Counted from the first letter of the stretch, positions 45,401 through 57,173 are shown. The stretch is 64,000 bases of DNA from Diadophis punctatus similis (GCA_023053685.1 JALIGW010000004.1:78949361-79013360); one strand, 5' to 3'. Notes: generated by a model not told the origin, from the sequence alone. Made by a program: numbers and translations.

Positions 45401-45672
45401 ATGGGAAAGCCCCCCCAAAAGAAATTGCCACTCCCCGAGCAAAATATCCAAAGATCTGCTGTGGAGCACAAGTTGGAAACCGGGGACTATCAGGAGCCGA
45501 GTGCCGTGGCTTGTCCTAATCCTGCTGGGGCTCCCCCTGTGGAAGTTGGTGACCCCTTGGAAATTTCATGGAAGACTTTTCTCTCGGTCCTGAGGTCCAT
45601 GGAAGAATGCTCAGAAAATATGAGGAATTCGTTGGTGCCGCAGTTCATCACTTCTCAGCCAGTCCTGCCCAG
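45401..45672 (+). CDS. First coding exon of a five-exon gene, probably DYRK4
   Basis: ATG at 45401 opens 90 codons plus two bases, ending at CCCAG with donor GTGGGA. The product is Lys/Pro-rich at the start, then has a hydrophobic/aromatic stretch (LEISWKTFLSVLRSMEEC). The two leftover bases join the next exon (50612) in phase. I do not recognise the sequence. DYRK4, a dual-specificity kinase, follows RAD51AP1 in the same orientation in human, and DYRK4 has a long, poorly conserved N-terminus. Confidence 0.45.
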
Positions 45673-45796
45673 GTGGGAGGAAAGTTTTCCACCTCTGTAG
45701 ATTTCAACCAAAGTACACAAATAACCGAGGGGATCTTTTATTCCACTTTACCTGGGCATTAGGACCACAGTGGTTGGCCATGTTGTGGGTTCTAGC

Positions 45797-46020
45797 CAGT
45801 AGTGGTATTCACTTACCTTCACTACCGGTTCGGACATGGGAGCGCATGTGTGCTCATGCTTGTGCGCAGTTCTTCTGCACATGCGCAGAACCTTCTGCAC
45901 ATGCGCAGAACCTTCTGCACATGCACAGAGCGTTCGTGATGATGTCTGGGTGGATGGGCGGAGCCTTCCGCCGCCATCAGTTCGCCTGAACCGGTGCGAA
46001 CCGGTAGAATACCACCACTG
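45797..46020. mobile_element. hAT element (CAGTAGTGGTATTCA)
   Basis: Ends CAGTAGTGGTATTCACTTAC and AGAATACCACCACTG; exact 8-bp duplication GTTCTAGC at 45789-45796 and 46021-46028. Contains repeated CTTCTGCACATGCGCAGAAC units. Confidence 0.9.
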
Positions 46021-46045
46021 GTTCTAGCCTTCTTCAAGGGCGATT

Positions 46046-46276
46046 AAGCCTCAGTGGCACAGTGGTTAGAGTGCAGTACTGCAGACTACTTCTGCCGACT
46101 ACCAGCTGCCTGCAATTTGGCAGTTCGAATCTTACCAGGCTCAAGGTTGACTCAGCCTTCCGAGGTGGGTAAAATGAGGACCCAGATTGTTGGGGCTGAC
46201 TTTGTAAACCGCTTAGAGAGGGCTGTAAAGCACTATAAAGCGGTATATAAGTCTAAGTACTATTGCTGTTGCTAAG
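46046..46276 (+). repeat. tRNA-derived SINE (reference copy)
   Basis: A-box-like 'GTGGCACAGTGGTTAGAGTG', B-box 'GCAGTTCGAATC', 'GGACCCAGATTGTTGGGG', and the 3' end GTATATAAGTCTAAGTACTATTGCTGTTGCT. Confidence 0.85.
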
Positions 46277-46639
46277 ACCTTACCATTGGAGGTTTGCTTT
46301 CTTTTTTTAAAAAATGAGATGCATCCCACAGCTGGCGAGGTTTAGGAGCGGGACAGCTGATTTCCTTACAAGGCAGGAGTAGAATTCAAATTCCTTAGAA
46401 GGCAGGAGTAGCATTCAAACATAGTTTAGAGAAATGGACTGAAATAACAGGATGAAATGGAACAGAAGTGAGTAAAAAAAACCCCGCTTCTCAGAAAACC
46501 AAGACACAGGTCGATAGTGGATAAACCGGATGATGTCTGCCTTGGTAATGATATTTTTGAAAGGCAGAGAAATAGTAGCATGCAAATTTTTTATGAGCCG
46601 ATTGTTTGTTGGGGGTTGCCGAAATGGTAACTATAAATG

Positions 46640-46797
46640 CTTTAAAGCAGCTTTTGCGGGTGCTCCATCACTGGAGGTTTTCGAGAAGAGACTGGACAGC
46701 TATTTGTCTGCAATGGTATAGGTTCTCCTGCTTGAGCAGGGGGGTTGGACTAGAAGACCTCCAAGCTCCCTTCCAGCCCTATTATTCTGTGTTCTAA
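46640..46797 (+). mobile_element. CR1 3' end
   Basis: 'GGTGCTCCATCACTGGAGGTT' to 'TTGGACTAGAAGACCTCC' and TTATTCTGTG: the CR1 tail. Confidence 0.8.
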
Positions 46798-46799
46798 AA

Positions 46800-47430
46800 G
46801 GAAATGCAATCAGGCGGCCTTGGGAGAAATCACGTATCCAAATAATTCGATGGAATCCTTTCTCTTTGTTCTATTTTAGCCTGACCCATGTTGAGGCATC
46901 CTTGGTGCTCTCTGAGCTTGCTTGTTTTCTTGCAGACCGTTTCATTCCCCAAACTAGGTAACACCATCAGTGCACCAATGTATTGGAATGCAACTGGCAG
47001 GACCTGAACTCTGGCCAAAAAAAAAATCAGCGGCAGAGCTTAGTATTTATTTAATTTATATCCCACCTTTTTGATTATGCAAAACTCAAGGCGGCTCACG
47101 GCAATCCACATGGCGGATGAGGACCCTTTTAATTATCCAGCTGTGAAGCCCCTCTACCCATGGTCCTGCTAGAAAGTCCAGCATCATCAGAACTTCAGAC
47201 ACATTCTGGAATTCTTCATCTTCGTAGCAGAATCTTGGGATCGCCTGGATGTCATAGTCCTTCAAGAATTTTAAGGAGAATTTGATCCCCCATCCCTGCT
47301 TAGGGATAGCATGGCAATGTTGCTGACATTTTTTTTTGTCTTAAATGGTAGTTCATTTGTGTTGTGCAGGGGCGAGTGTTCTGAATCACTGCATGCTGGT
47401 TATTGTCAGGCGCGAACAACCAGATCTACA
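46800..47430. other. No gene recognised
   Basis: A short SINE-like stretch ('TTATATCCCACCTTTTTGAT', 'CAAGGCGGCTCACGGCAATC') lies at 47043-47110. Otherwise there is nothing recognisable. Confidence 0.5.
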
Positions 47431-47438
47431 CGTTAAGC

Positions 47439-47801
47439 CAGTGGTTCCCAACCTGTGGTACGTGTACCACTAGTGGTACGCGAGGGCCTTCCAGGTGGTA
47501 CGCGAACACTTTCAGGGTCATGAACGATTTTTAGTTAGTTATTTTTTACTTCACAAAAATGTTTACTGCCTAACACAAGATAATCTGGCAAACGATTTGC
47601 AACTGTTGCCACACGCCACCCACCTGGTCCCAGCGGCCCGAGAATCCAGTTGCTGGATGCGCGGGGCCAAAAAAGGAACGGTACAATTATGGAAATAAAG
47701 TGATATCTGATCGAATTTAGTTTCTCTGGAACCAGGTGGTACGTGGCGACTGTACGGGACCTCCAAGTGGTACTCGATCACAAAAAGGTTGGGAACCACT
47801 G
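47439..47801. mobile_element. hAT element (CAGTGGTTCCCAACC)
   Basis: Ends CAGTGGTTCCCAACCTGTGG and AGGTTGGGAACCACTG. Flanking 8 bp CGTTAAGC and TGTTAAGC (one mismatch). Confidence 0.9.
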
Positions 47802-48084
47802 TGTTAAGCGGTCAATTAGCTATTGGATTGCACAAGCCTACAACACGGGAATCTTCTCAGGCTAATCTGGTCAGACTAGCTAAGATTCCATGGCATTCAA
47901 GGTGCGGTCAGAATTTGCCTTCTTAGGCCCATGTAGGGATTCCAGACTAATTCCCTGTTTGACTCCTTCCCCTGGCTCGACCGGTCTCTCTTTGACAATT
48001 ATATTCTAAAGGATAATTTTTTCTCTCCATGGGCCACTTCCTGGTCCTTTACATAATTTTTTTTATCAGGCGTGTTTTTTAAAA

Positions 48085-48620
48085 AAGGTAAAGGCTTTCC
48101 CTGTCCAGTCGTGTCGGATTCTAGGGGACGATGTTCATCTCCATTTCCTAGCCAAGGGAGTTGTCTGAAGACACGTCCACGTTCATGTGGCCAGCATGAC
48201 TACACACCAAGGCGCAAAGACCGTGTTAGCTTTCCCGCTGAGGTGGTACCTATTTATCTACTTGCATTTGCATGCTTTCCAACTCATAAGAGCCACGGTG
48301 GCGCAGTGGTTAGAATGCAGTATTGCAGGCTAACTCACTGCTCACTCCAGCAGTTCGATTCTGAGCAGCTCAAGGTTGGGCTCAGCCTTCCATCCTTCCA
48401 AGGTCAGTAAAATGATCCAGATTGTTGGGGGCAATATGCTGACTCTGTAAACCGCTAAGAAAGTGCTATGAAGCGGTATATAAGTCTAATGGCTATTGCT
48501 ATTCCTAGGTTGGCAGGAGTTGGGACAAGGAAGCTCACGTCATCATGCGGTACTTGGGTCTCAAACTGCCAACCTTCTGGTCAACAAGTCCAGTGCCTTA
48601 ACCTCTAGGCTTGTTTACAT
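48085..48620 (+). repeat. tRNA-type SINE interrupted by another SINE
   Basis: The outer SINE ('CTTTCCCTGTCCAGTCGTGT' to GTGCCTTAACCTCTAGGCTTG) is split by a full SINE of the 46046 family at about 48289-48507. The outer SINE resumes at 'TAGGTTGGCAGGAGTTGGGA'. Confidence 0.85.
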
Positions 48621-48717
48621 CTCCCTGATTATCTCATTCCCCCAGGTTCCCTTATCTCCACTATATCTATGGTTTTGTCAACCTCCAGCTCTGAGTCTTC
48701 CACGGGGGCTCAGAGGT

Positions 48718-49330
48718 AATAATAATAATAACAACAGAGTTGGAAGGGACCTTGGAGGTCTTCTAGTCCAACCCCCTGCTTAGGCAGGAAACCCTACACC
48801 ACTTCAGACAAATGGTTATCCAACATCTTCTTAAAAACTTCCAGTGTTGGAGCATTTACAACTTCTGGAGGCAAGTTGTTCCACTGATTAATTGTTCTAA
48901 CTGTCAGGAAATTCCTCCTTAGTTCTAAGTTGCTTCTCTCCTTGATTAGTTTCCACTCATTGCTTCTTGTTCTACCCTCAGGTGCTTTGGAGAATAGTTT
49001 GACTCCCTCTTCTTTGTGGCAGCCCCTGAGATATTGGAACACTGCTATCATGTCTCCCCTGGTCCTTCTTTTCATTAAACTAGACATACCCAGTTCCTGC
49101 AACCGTTCTTCATATGTTTTAGCCTCCAGTCCCCTAATCATCTTTGTTGCTCTTCTCTGCACTCTTTCCAGAGTCCTAACATCTTTTTTACATCATGGCG
49201 ACCAAAACTGGATGCAGTATTCCAAGTGTGGCCTTCCCAAGGCATTATAAAGTGGTATTAACACTTCGCGTGATCTTGATTCTATCCCTCTGTTAATGCA
49301 GCCAAGAACTGTGTTGGATTTTTTGGCAGC
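48718..49330 (-). mobile_element. CR1 LINE, best-preserved ORF2 C-terminus
   Basis: A 122-codon minus-strand frame (48794-49162) reads [40 protein letters not shown] and NFLTVRTINQWNNLPPEVVN, the C-terminal end of CR1 ORF2. The 3' tail 'TTGGAAGGGACCTTGGAGGTC' ends near 48735 in AAC repeats. It is 5'-truncated. Confidence 0.93.
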
Positions 49331-49469
49331 TGCTGCACACTGCTGGCTCATATTTAAATGGTTGTTCTCTAGGACTCCAAGATATCTACCACTGGTGCAA
49401 GAACATCCATTTAGCAGATGCTTTTTTTGGGGTGGTGTTTGGGGTGAACCTTCTTCAATGGCCCCATGG

Positions 49470-49762
49470 CAGGGGTGGATTCTACTTACCTTGCCTACCG
49501 GTTCGCATCATGACGGAAGTGCACGTTTTGCACGCACATCACTTGCTTTGCTCGCTCGCACATGTCACTTCCCAGAAATGACCTTCCGCGCATGCGGAAA
49601 AGCCTTTGCACATGCGCAGAGGTTTTTTTTGCAATATGTGGCGACCGGAGGTCCGGTTCAGGAGCGTGGACCACCGGTCATCGCTGCCGGTTCAGCGAGC
49701 GGCGTCAAATTTCTGCTACCGGTTCTAAAGAACCGGTCCGAACCGGCAGCAATCCACCATTT
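49470..49762. mobile_element. hAT element with diverged right end
   Basis: Starts CAGGGGTGGATTCTACTTAC; flanks CCCCATGG (49462-49469) and CCCCGTGG (49763-49770). Interior CCGGTTC repeats resemble those of 45797-46020. Confidence 0.75.
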
Positions 49763-50611
49763 CCCCGTGGCCTCCTGACTCTACCGGCTACACCACTTCA
49801 TTTCTGGCCCTGACCCATGCTTGAAAGTATTTCCAGAAGCTACGAAACCTTTCCAAAACCTCTCGGTTTTTCTCTAAAAACAATGCTTTGAAATGTCATT
49901 TAAAGGCCGCCATTTTTGTGGTAGGGAAGTTCTATTTTCCATCAGTGACCAGCAGTGAAAAGGGAGTAAAATGAATGTCGTATAAGAGGAGGTGAAAGCG
50001 AACAGCTTTACCAGGCTGACCTCCGGAAAATGAAGGATTTGTGACAGGATTGCTGTTTTGAAAGAAAGCCCCTGTCATGCTTTTGGTATTCAGGACATGA
50101 ACTGTGTCCTTACATGTATTATCCTCATTATCTCGTCTCACCTCACCCCACCTCACCTCATTTCACCTCAACATTTCATTTCATTTCACTGTAACAAAGC
50201 ACCCTGTATTGTAGGAAATAAAACACACCCTTTCAAAAGCCAGCCGGAGGCTCAGCATGTAAGTTCCTTTTCAGAGATTCTTCAAATTATTTTTAATGTG
50301 TTTGTGTCGCGAGCACATCTCACAGTTCCCAATCCCTTATTCTATTTTATTTGGTCGTAAATGATGCTTTAATGTTGCTCCTTGATGCGTTTGATTTTTT
50401 TTTTAACATGACAAGACATCTCATCTACAAGACAACTGGAGGAAATAATACCCTAACTCTGCATTTTGAAAAATAAGACTTTTTTTTTAACATGACATCT
50501 CATTTGCTACACCTAGAGGAAATAGTATCCTTCCTAACCCTGCATTTTGAAAAATAAGGTTTTCTTCAATGTTTGTAACATAATCATAGTTCTACTGTGG
50601 TTTTTCTCCAG

Positions 50612-50714
50612 AAAGAAGATTAGTGCCAAGTCTGAAAAAATTAGGAAAGGACGATCAAGTGCTCTCCCGGTTATACTGAAACCTGGTGAAAAACCCAACC
50701 TTCTAATCCAAAAG
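50612..50714 (+). CDS. Second exon of the putative DYRK4 gene
   Basis: Acceptor TTTTTCTCCAG, donor GTGAGC. It encodes KKISAKSEKIRKG and ALPVILKPGEKPNLLIQK, a basic segment. Entry phase 2 matches the 45401 exon; exit phase 0 matches the next. From memory of human DYRK4 5' exons the LPVILK block may correspond to a similar segment, but I cannot verify this. Confidence 0.5.
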
Positions 50715-50739
50715 GTGAGCAAAGATAATTTTAAGTAAC

Positions 50740-51296
50740 TGTGTTGTGGCCTGTCGGCGGCTGGCTCCTCCAGCAGCCGAATCAGAGGAGGAGGAGGAGG
50801 AGGAGGAGGAGGAGGAGGAGGAGGAGGAGGAGGAGGAGGAGGAGGAGGAGGAGGAGGAGGAGGAGGAGGAGGAGGAGGAGGAGGAGGAGGAGGAGGAGGA
50901 GGAGGAGGAGGAGGAGGAGGAGGAGGAGGAGGAGGAGGAGGAGGAGGAGGAGGAGGAGGAGGAGGAGGAGGAGGAGGAGGAGGAGGAGGAGCTGGGTCCA
51001 GTGCCTGATGCGTGGATGCACAGAAGGCAGAGGAGAGGAGAGCAGTGGAAATCTATGGGCCGGTCCTTGGGACAGAAGAGCAATTGCTACTAGCCCCACC
51101 CTAGCTCTGGGGATCAAAGGCAGGGGGCCGAGATGAATAGATGTGGCAGATAACTATTCATCTCCCTGCCGGACAGACTTGTTAGCCTGCTGTGTGTGAG
51201 AGAGAGACTTTTTGCCGGCGCTGCTGGCGCTCCTAATAAAGGGAACATTTGTTTAACTACAGAGGGTTTGTTGTTTTGGGGAGCCGGGTCAGAACA
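50740..51296 (+). mobile_element. Probable solo LTR carrying a long (GAG)n array
   Basis: TG at the start and CA at the end (GTCAGAACA), a polyadenylation-like AATAAA near 51235 and a promoter-like interior suggest an LTR. Target duplication is unclear (GTAAC against AGTTA). It contains the (GAG)n array at 50787-50990. Related sequence, minus strand, at 56170-56855. Confidence 0.5.
50787..50990. repeat. (GAG)n trinucleotide array, about 68 units
   Basis: Uninterrupted GGA/GAG triplets over about 204 bp; poly-Glu, poly-Arg, poly-Ser and poly-Leu frames are artefacts of it. It lies about 70 bp downstream of an exon donor (50715). Confidence 0.97.
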
Positions 51297-51342
51297 AGTT
51301 ATGTCTCTAGAATGACCCATTGATAGGGCAGGATAGTAATGG

Positions 51343-51733
51343 CTACAGGTAGTCCTCAACTTGCCATCACAACTGGGAGCAGAATTTCCATTGCTAAGCA
51401 AGGTCGTTACTAAGTGAGTCGCGCCTGGGGTTGTTGTTGTTTTTTGCCATGTTTGTGAAGCGAATCTCTGCAAATGTTCAATGAAACTTTACGCGAATCC
51501 AGCTTCTTCCATTGACTTTGCTTGTCGAAAGCTGGCTGGGAGGACACAAATGACCCTGGGATGTCTTATAAATACACGCCAGTTGCTGAGATCCCAAAGT
51601 TTGATCTCATGACTGTAGGGATGCCGCTATGGCTGTAAGTCCGAGGGTCAGTCATAAGTCACTTTTTTGGGTGTCATCGTAACTTCGAACGGTCACTAAA
51701 CAAAGGGTTGTAAGTCAAGGACTATCTGTAATT
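51343..51733. mobile_element. TA-target MITE, 'GTCCTCGACTTA' family
   Basis: CAGGTAGTCCTCAACTTGCC at the left, TTGTAAGTCAAGGACTATCTGTA at the right. Confidence 0.8.
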
Positions 51734-51771
51734 GGTGGAAACACGGACTTCCTGGGGAATCTCTAAATGAG

Positions 51772-51905
51772 CGTTTTCCAATCTTGAGAACTTTAAGATG
51801 TGTGGACTTCAACTCCCAGAATTCTCCAGCCAGCCAGTCAGCCATGCTGGCTGGGGAATTCTGGGAATTGAAGTCCACACATCTTAAAGTTCCTAAGGAT
51901 GGGAA
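51772..51905. mobile_element. Foldback hAT-like MITE
   Basis: Palindrome with TGTGGACTTCAACTCCCAGA arms around GCCAGCCAGTCAGCC. Confidence 0.8.
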
Positions 51906-52358
51906 GAACTGATGTAAATAAACAGGAAGATGCTATAAGAACTGAAGCTAAACAAACAGAAAAATTCAGCCTAGGAACATTGCTCCCAAATCTGCTTAAT
52001 TCACATATTATAAAAAGAGTGGGTGGCCACTTGACTTGAGCCCCACTCATTGGTAACTAACTAATCTAGTTTTTGAATTCTGGCTGGTTTCATTTGACGG
52101 TGATTTTTGATACTGATTTCACTGTTGTCTGCCTGTTGGGCTTATGAATGAAGATGCAGTATTTAGTTAGACCAAATATATTGTCCTGTGTCTGAATCCC
52201 CCAGCTGTGGAAAGTGGACCACTGTGAGACCAAGGCTCAGTCCGCTTCCATAAGTAGTTTTTGAATCTCAGACCACCCGGAGTCCAGGAAAGAACCTGCA
52301 ATGTGGAGAAACAAGGAAACGGGAAACAGATGGGCCAGTCTTGATATCTATATATATA

Positions 52359-52757
52359 CAGGTAGTCCTCGACTTACGACCATAACGGAGCCCAACATTT
52401 ATGTTGTTAAGTGAAGCATTCATTAAGGGAGTTTTGCCCCCCATTTTACGACTTTTCTTGCCACCGTTGTAAAGTGAATCATTGCAGATGTTAACTTAGT
52501 AACATGGTGGTTAAGTGAATTTGGCTTTCCCGTTGACTTTGCCAATGAGATGGTCGGAAATGTCAATCACTTGACCCCGGGACATATTCATCTGTCATAA
52601 ATATGAACCGGTTGCCAAGCGTCTGAATTTTAATCGTGTGACCACAGAGAGGCTACCATGGTCGTAAGTGTGAAAAACGGTCATAAGCCACCTTTTCCAG
52701 TGCCGTTGTAACTTTGAATGGTCATTAAATGAACAGTTGCAAGTCGAGGACTAGCTG
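52359..52757. mobile_element. TA-target MITE, most complete 'GTCCTCGACTTA' copy
   Basis: Starts CAGGTAGTCCTCGACTTACG and ends GCAAGTCGAGGACTAGCTG, with TA on both sides; 399 bp and no coding capacity. Confidence 0.9.
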
Positions 52758-52959
52758 TACATGCTTGACTTCTTCTTTACTTGGTCTCCAATATGACAGG
52801 AGAAGAACAAAGTCCCTTGTAAGGAGGAGGACTCTCAATGTAGATGTTGTAAGAAGTTCCCTATCAGTATATAGGAGTCAAAAATGAAAAGAGGTCCTGT
52901 AGTGTTTTTTTCTGACCAATTTTGTTTAAAGAGATACATTTCATCAGCCGCATCTGACT

Positions 52960-53712
52960 CAGGGGCAGGTTCCTAATTTTTTTACTACCACTCTGTGGGC
53001 GTGGCTTATTTTGTGGGTGTGGCTTGCCAGCCATGTGACCAGGTGGGCGTGGGCCTCGGGAGCTTGGCAGCGGCCGGAGAAGTGGGGGGGCATTGCCCAC
53101 CCGCAACGCAGCCTTCCACAGCGGGAGCAGCAAGACCGCGGCAGCGGTTCTTCTAGGAGGCGCCATCCAGCCAGAATGCTTCTCCCCATTCGATGATCCT
53201 AGGCTCCTGCCGCCCGTTCCCCCTCCCTCAGCAGCTCGGGAAGCCTTGAACATAAGAAAATGCCTGGGATCATCACTGCACGTTTGTGGCTTCTCAGACT
53301 GCTGAAGGGAGGGGAACTGAGATAGGTCCTGCCGCCCATTCCCCCTCCCCTCAGCAGCTCGAGAAGCCTCGAACATGCGAAAATGCCTAGCATCATCATC
53401 GCATGTTCGTGGCTTCTCGGACTGCTGAAGGGAGGGGAATAGAGATAGCTCCTGCCGCCCGTTCTTTCAGCGTCTCACGCGCTCCCTCAGCCATCCTCCC
53501 CTGCTTGGACTCACTGTGGGGTAGGAAGGCAGCGCATGTGCAGTGCTGGAAGCTCGGCTTCTGGGCATGCGCAGAAGAAATTTTTTTTAAAAAAATGTTT
53601 TTTAAATGGCGGCGCCCAGGCACCGGCAACCGACCGCACCGGTACTGTGATGTCACCAGCGGGCCGCTACCAGTGCTATAGAGTGGACCGCACCGGTAGG
53701 AACCCACCACTG
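52960..53712. mobile_element. hAT element (CAGGGGCAGGTTCCTAA family)
   Basis: Exact 8-bp duplication ATCTGACT at 52952-52959 and 53713-53720. Ends CAGGGGCAGGTTCCTAATTT and TAGGAACCCACCACTG. Same family as 7024-7535 and 58518-59158. Confidence 0.92.
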
Positions 53713-53754
53713 ATCTGACTTCATTGGAGATGTGGTATTGCTGGAGCAGGGGTG

Positions 53755-53875
53755 GGGAACGATGTCCCCTTTTATGATTTGTGGACTTCAACTCCCAGAA
53801 TTCCTGAGCCAGCCATGGGAATTCTGGGAGCTGAAGTCCACAAGTCATAAAAGGGTAATAATTCCCCACCTCTGG
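53755..53875. mobile_element. Foldback hAT-like MITE
   Basis: AGGGGTGGGGAACGATGTCC against TAATTCCCCACCTCTG, with GTGGACTTCAACTCCCAGAA arms. Confidence 0.8.
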
Positions 53876-54180
53876 GCTAGAAGGATGTAAGATTTGAATC
53901 GGAATGAGATGCGGGGAAAGGAGGGGAAGACAGAATAGATATGAAGATACAGGATACGTGTAAGAAAGGTTATAAATACTTTATCAGTTGACAATTGTAA
54001 TGTGTTTAAAAACCCGTGGTGTTTGTTGACACTTTCTGAGGCAGCCTGAAACTTTTTTATGTATACCTGTAGGCGTATCACACCGGCATCCTCATTAAAA
54101 AGTAATCCATGTAATCTAATGCTGAAGACTGCCCAAATAACCGATTGCCTCCCCTACTTAATTTTACCAAACCTTTACAC

Positions 54181-54887
54181 CAGGGGTGGCCAAACCGTGG
54201 CGCATGCGCCAAACGTGGCGCATTGGATGATTACAAGTGGCGCATTGCATTTTTGCGCCTACTTGTTTTTTTAAAATAGGTGTCATAACTGAATCCATCT
54301 TAATATTTTCAACACCAAAGTGATCTCAGTTCAATTCGTACAGCCTTCGGTAATGTTCAACTTCTCGGTGTCTGAAACTTAGAATGGAACTTGTGAGATG
54401 TTACTTTAGGCAGGTTTACAAACGTACGAATATTTTTATCGGTGTTACCATTGCGCGTTCCTGCTCAAACGATCGCAAACATCGCGCACTAGCAACACAT
54501 CATGTGTTTGAAGTCACGTGCGAATGAGCGGCGAGCGTTCGATATGGTCAGTCAGTTCTGAGTGAGCCATCGTGGCGTGGAGTTTGAAGCAGTGTTTTAT
54601 CGAGTGTACTAGCGTGGTTTTTGTATCGAGAGTGATTGAAAAACAGATTCAAGATTAAATATATATTACGTTTGTCAAATTTTGAAATGGCGTAAATTAA
54701 TTAATAGAATTGCGTGATTGAGTTATTCCTTTTCCTCCCTTAAGCAAAGCAGATCCTACCCCTATCCCTATTTTACAACCCCAAACGTGAAAGTAAGAAA
54801 GTAAAAAATGTGCTTGAGTTGTATGGCGCATCTGAACTCGTCTGTGAAAAAATTGGCGCATGGTATGCTTAAGGTTGGCCGCCACTG
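54181..54887. mobile_element. hAT element (CAGGGGTGGCCAAACCGTGG), 707 bp
   Basis: Exact 8-bp duplication CTTTACAC at 54173-54180 and 54888-54895. Ends CAGGGGTGGCCAAACCGTGG and AGGTTGGCCGCCACTG. The interior has GTGGCGCAT repeats near both ends and no transposase motif. Confidence 0.92.
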
Positions 54888-55339
54888 CTTTACACCTTCT
54901 CCAGGCAGGAACTCTTACTTGTTCAGGACTTTGAAGTTGTTGGAGAGACCATCAGCACCCTGGACAGCTCAAGGCAAGAAGGGCAGGCCAGGTGGCTTCT
55001 TGGTGCTCTCTGAGCTTGGTTGTTTTCTTGCAGACGTTTCATTACCCATGCTAGGTAACATCATCAGACCAGCACTGATGATGTTACCTGGTTTGGGTAA
55101 GGAAACATCTGCAAGGAAACCACCAAGCTCAGAAAGTTCCAAGGACCTCTCATTTCAACCCTGAGCTACAAATATTCTCCTTTATTGGGTGGCTTCATCA
55201 GAGAGAAGATCTGTGGTTGCTTGAGAAGGTTGGCAGGAGAAGACGGGCCATGCTTGCTCCTCTTCCTCTGTTACATTTCAGTCAGATATGTATTCACTCA
55301 GTCTTTGTTCCCTTTTCTAACCAAACCCTTTGGTATAAA

Positions 55340-55837
55340 AGAGCCGTGGGGGCGCAATGGTTGGAATGCGGTATTGCAGGCTAATTCTGCCGACTGCCAG
55401 CAGTTCGATTCTCACCAGCTCGAGGTTGATTCAGCCTTCCACCCTTCCGAGGTTGGTAAAATGAGGAGCCAGATTGTTGGGGACAATATACTGACTCTGT
55501 AAACTGCTTAGAAAGGGCTCTAAAGCACTAGGGAGAGGTATAGACATCTAAGTGCTATTGCTATTCCTATCATCACATGTCTATTAAAAGTATATTAAGA
55601 GCCGTGGTGGCGCAGTGGTTAGAATGCAGTACTGCAGGCTACTTCTATTGACTGCCAGCAGTTCGGCAGTTTGATCCTGACTGGCTCAAGGTTGATTCAG
55701 CCTTCCATCCTTCCGAGATCGGTAAAAGGAGGACCCAGATTGTTGGGGGCAAGATGCTGACTGTGTAAACTTCTTAGAGAGGGCTGTAAAGCACTGTAAA
55801 GAGATATATAAGTCTAAGTGTTGTTGCTATTGTATCC
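55340..55837 (+). repeat. Two tRNA-derived SINEs in tandem
   Basis: Copies at about 55340-55566 and 55599-55837 show 'GAGCCGTGGTGGCGCAGTGG', a B-box and 'AGATTGTTGGGG' then TAAGTGYTRTTGCTAT. Confidence 0.85.
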
Positions 55838-55873
55838 TATGTATTCTGAACTCAACTATCCGATGTTCTTCAA

Positions 55874-56060
55874 GTCTACAAGTATTTCTCAACTTACAAC
55901 CATTCATATAATGATCTTTTGAAGTTACAACAACACTGAATAATCAGTTTACAACCAATCCTCGCACTTATGACAGTCATACCATTCCCAGGGTCCTGTG
56001 ATCAAAATTCGGGGGCTTGACAATTAGCATTTTACAACCTTTTTCAGAGAATTGCTGCAG
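55874..56060. repeat. Decayed 'GTCCTCGACTTA' MITE fragment
   Basis: 'TTTCTCAACTTACAACCATTC' and 'CTTATGACAGTCATACCATT' followed by GGGTCCTGTGATCAAAATTC match the family. Confidence 0.65.
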
Positions 56061-56169
56061 TTGTGAGCTAACTAACCAACATAGAAACATGGTCTTCTTA
56101 ATTCAGGGTAGAACATGGCCCTAGTGTTTGGCAGATCTGCAGGTTTCTTTGCCAGATTTGACCAAGGAA

Positions 56170-56855
56170 TTTGTTGTGTCCCAGCACGGAGACCCCTCAG
56201 AAATGACGCACACACAACTGTTTGCAATAATACTAATTTACTACTAATAATGTTCTTAGTAGCTAGGTTTTAAAGTCCATGAAGAACGGAAAAAGTTCTT
56301 TGTGCAAAAAGTCCGATACTGTTCCTTCTTAAGATGTGGCCAGAATTCAAACTCCCAAAGAAAACAGGCAATTAGTCCTCAGTTATCAGTAACTCACAGA
56401 AGTTGGCAGAAAGCCCGGAATTAATTATATTTCGAATTGAAAATCCAGATATCCAAGCCGTAGAAATTCAGAGCAGCAAACGTGGTAAGGCAATTGCAAC
56501 GAGTTGCTTCCAGCGTCAACTTCAGTGTGCTGAAGCCTCAAATAGCCTTAGGGCATGGCCAATTAGCCTGCAGCTCTACATGCGAGGAGACCTCCTCCTG
56601 CAAAGCCATTCTTGCCTGCTAGCTGCCCTGCATGCCCTAGCATCAAGCAGAGGCTCCTCCTCTTCTCCTGAGTCACTCAGCTCCAACTGAGGAGGTGCAG
56701 AAGGCCCTGGCTGGCTTTCATCCTCTGGCACCGAGTCCTCCTCGCTATCGGACTCAGGTGCCAGGTGCACGGGATGATAGTGCCGCACCACAGTCGGCTC
56801 TTGGTCCTCTGGATCCATGACCAGCTGCGTGGGACATGGGCAACCCACCACAGGA
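56170..56855 (-). mobile_element. Probable solo LTR, minus strand
   Basis: On the minus strand it begins TGTGGTGGGTTGCCC and ends GTGCTGGGACACAACA, a TG...CA pair. A 91-codon Glu/Asp/Ser-rich frame (56576-56851) crosses the first part. Similarity in style to 50740-51296. No internal viral genes are present. Confidence 0.45.
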
Positions 56856-57088
56856 TTCTTAGTTCAAACTTCCAAGGAAAGAAAACAAAATGGCGGCCCA
56901 TTCTCATGACAGGTAGGAAAAATGACGGAAGACACAATGTCGTCCCATGGAAGGTTTGTAGTGGAAAGACACCTCCAAGGAGGCAAGGGGATGACACAAC
57001 GCAAGCTCCTCCAACGGTACCTTTGAGCAAAGTTTTGAAAATGTTATCGGTCGGTTGTTTTGATGCATTGTGCTTTCCTTTCTTCTAG

Positions 57089-57173
57089 GAAAGGGAGCTG
57101 AGTGCCACTGTTCACAATTCCAAGCCAGATGGAGGAAAAAGTAGAATTGGATCAGGACACGTTGATTCCTGTG
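57089..57173 (+). CDS. Third exon of the putative DYRK4 gene
   Basis: Acceptor TTTCTTCTAG, donor GTGAGG. It encodes ERELSATVHNSKPDGGKSRI and GSGHVDSC. Phase 0 in, phase 1 out, matching its neighbours. No domain. Confidence 0.5.

Noticed and set aside
50703..51136. Poly-Glu, poly-Arg, poly-Ser and poly-Leu proteins
   Set aside because: All derive from the (GAG)n array.
56576..56851. Acidic 91-codon protein
   Set aside because: Lies inside a probable solo LTR, without splice or domain support.
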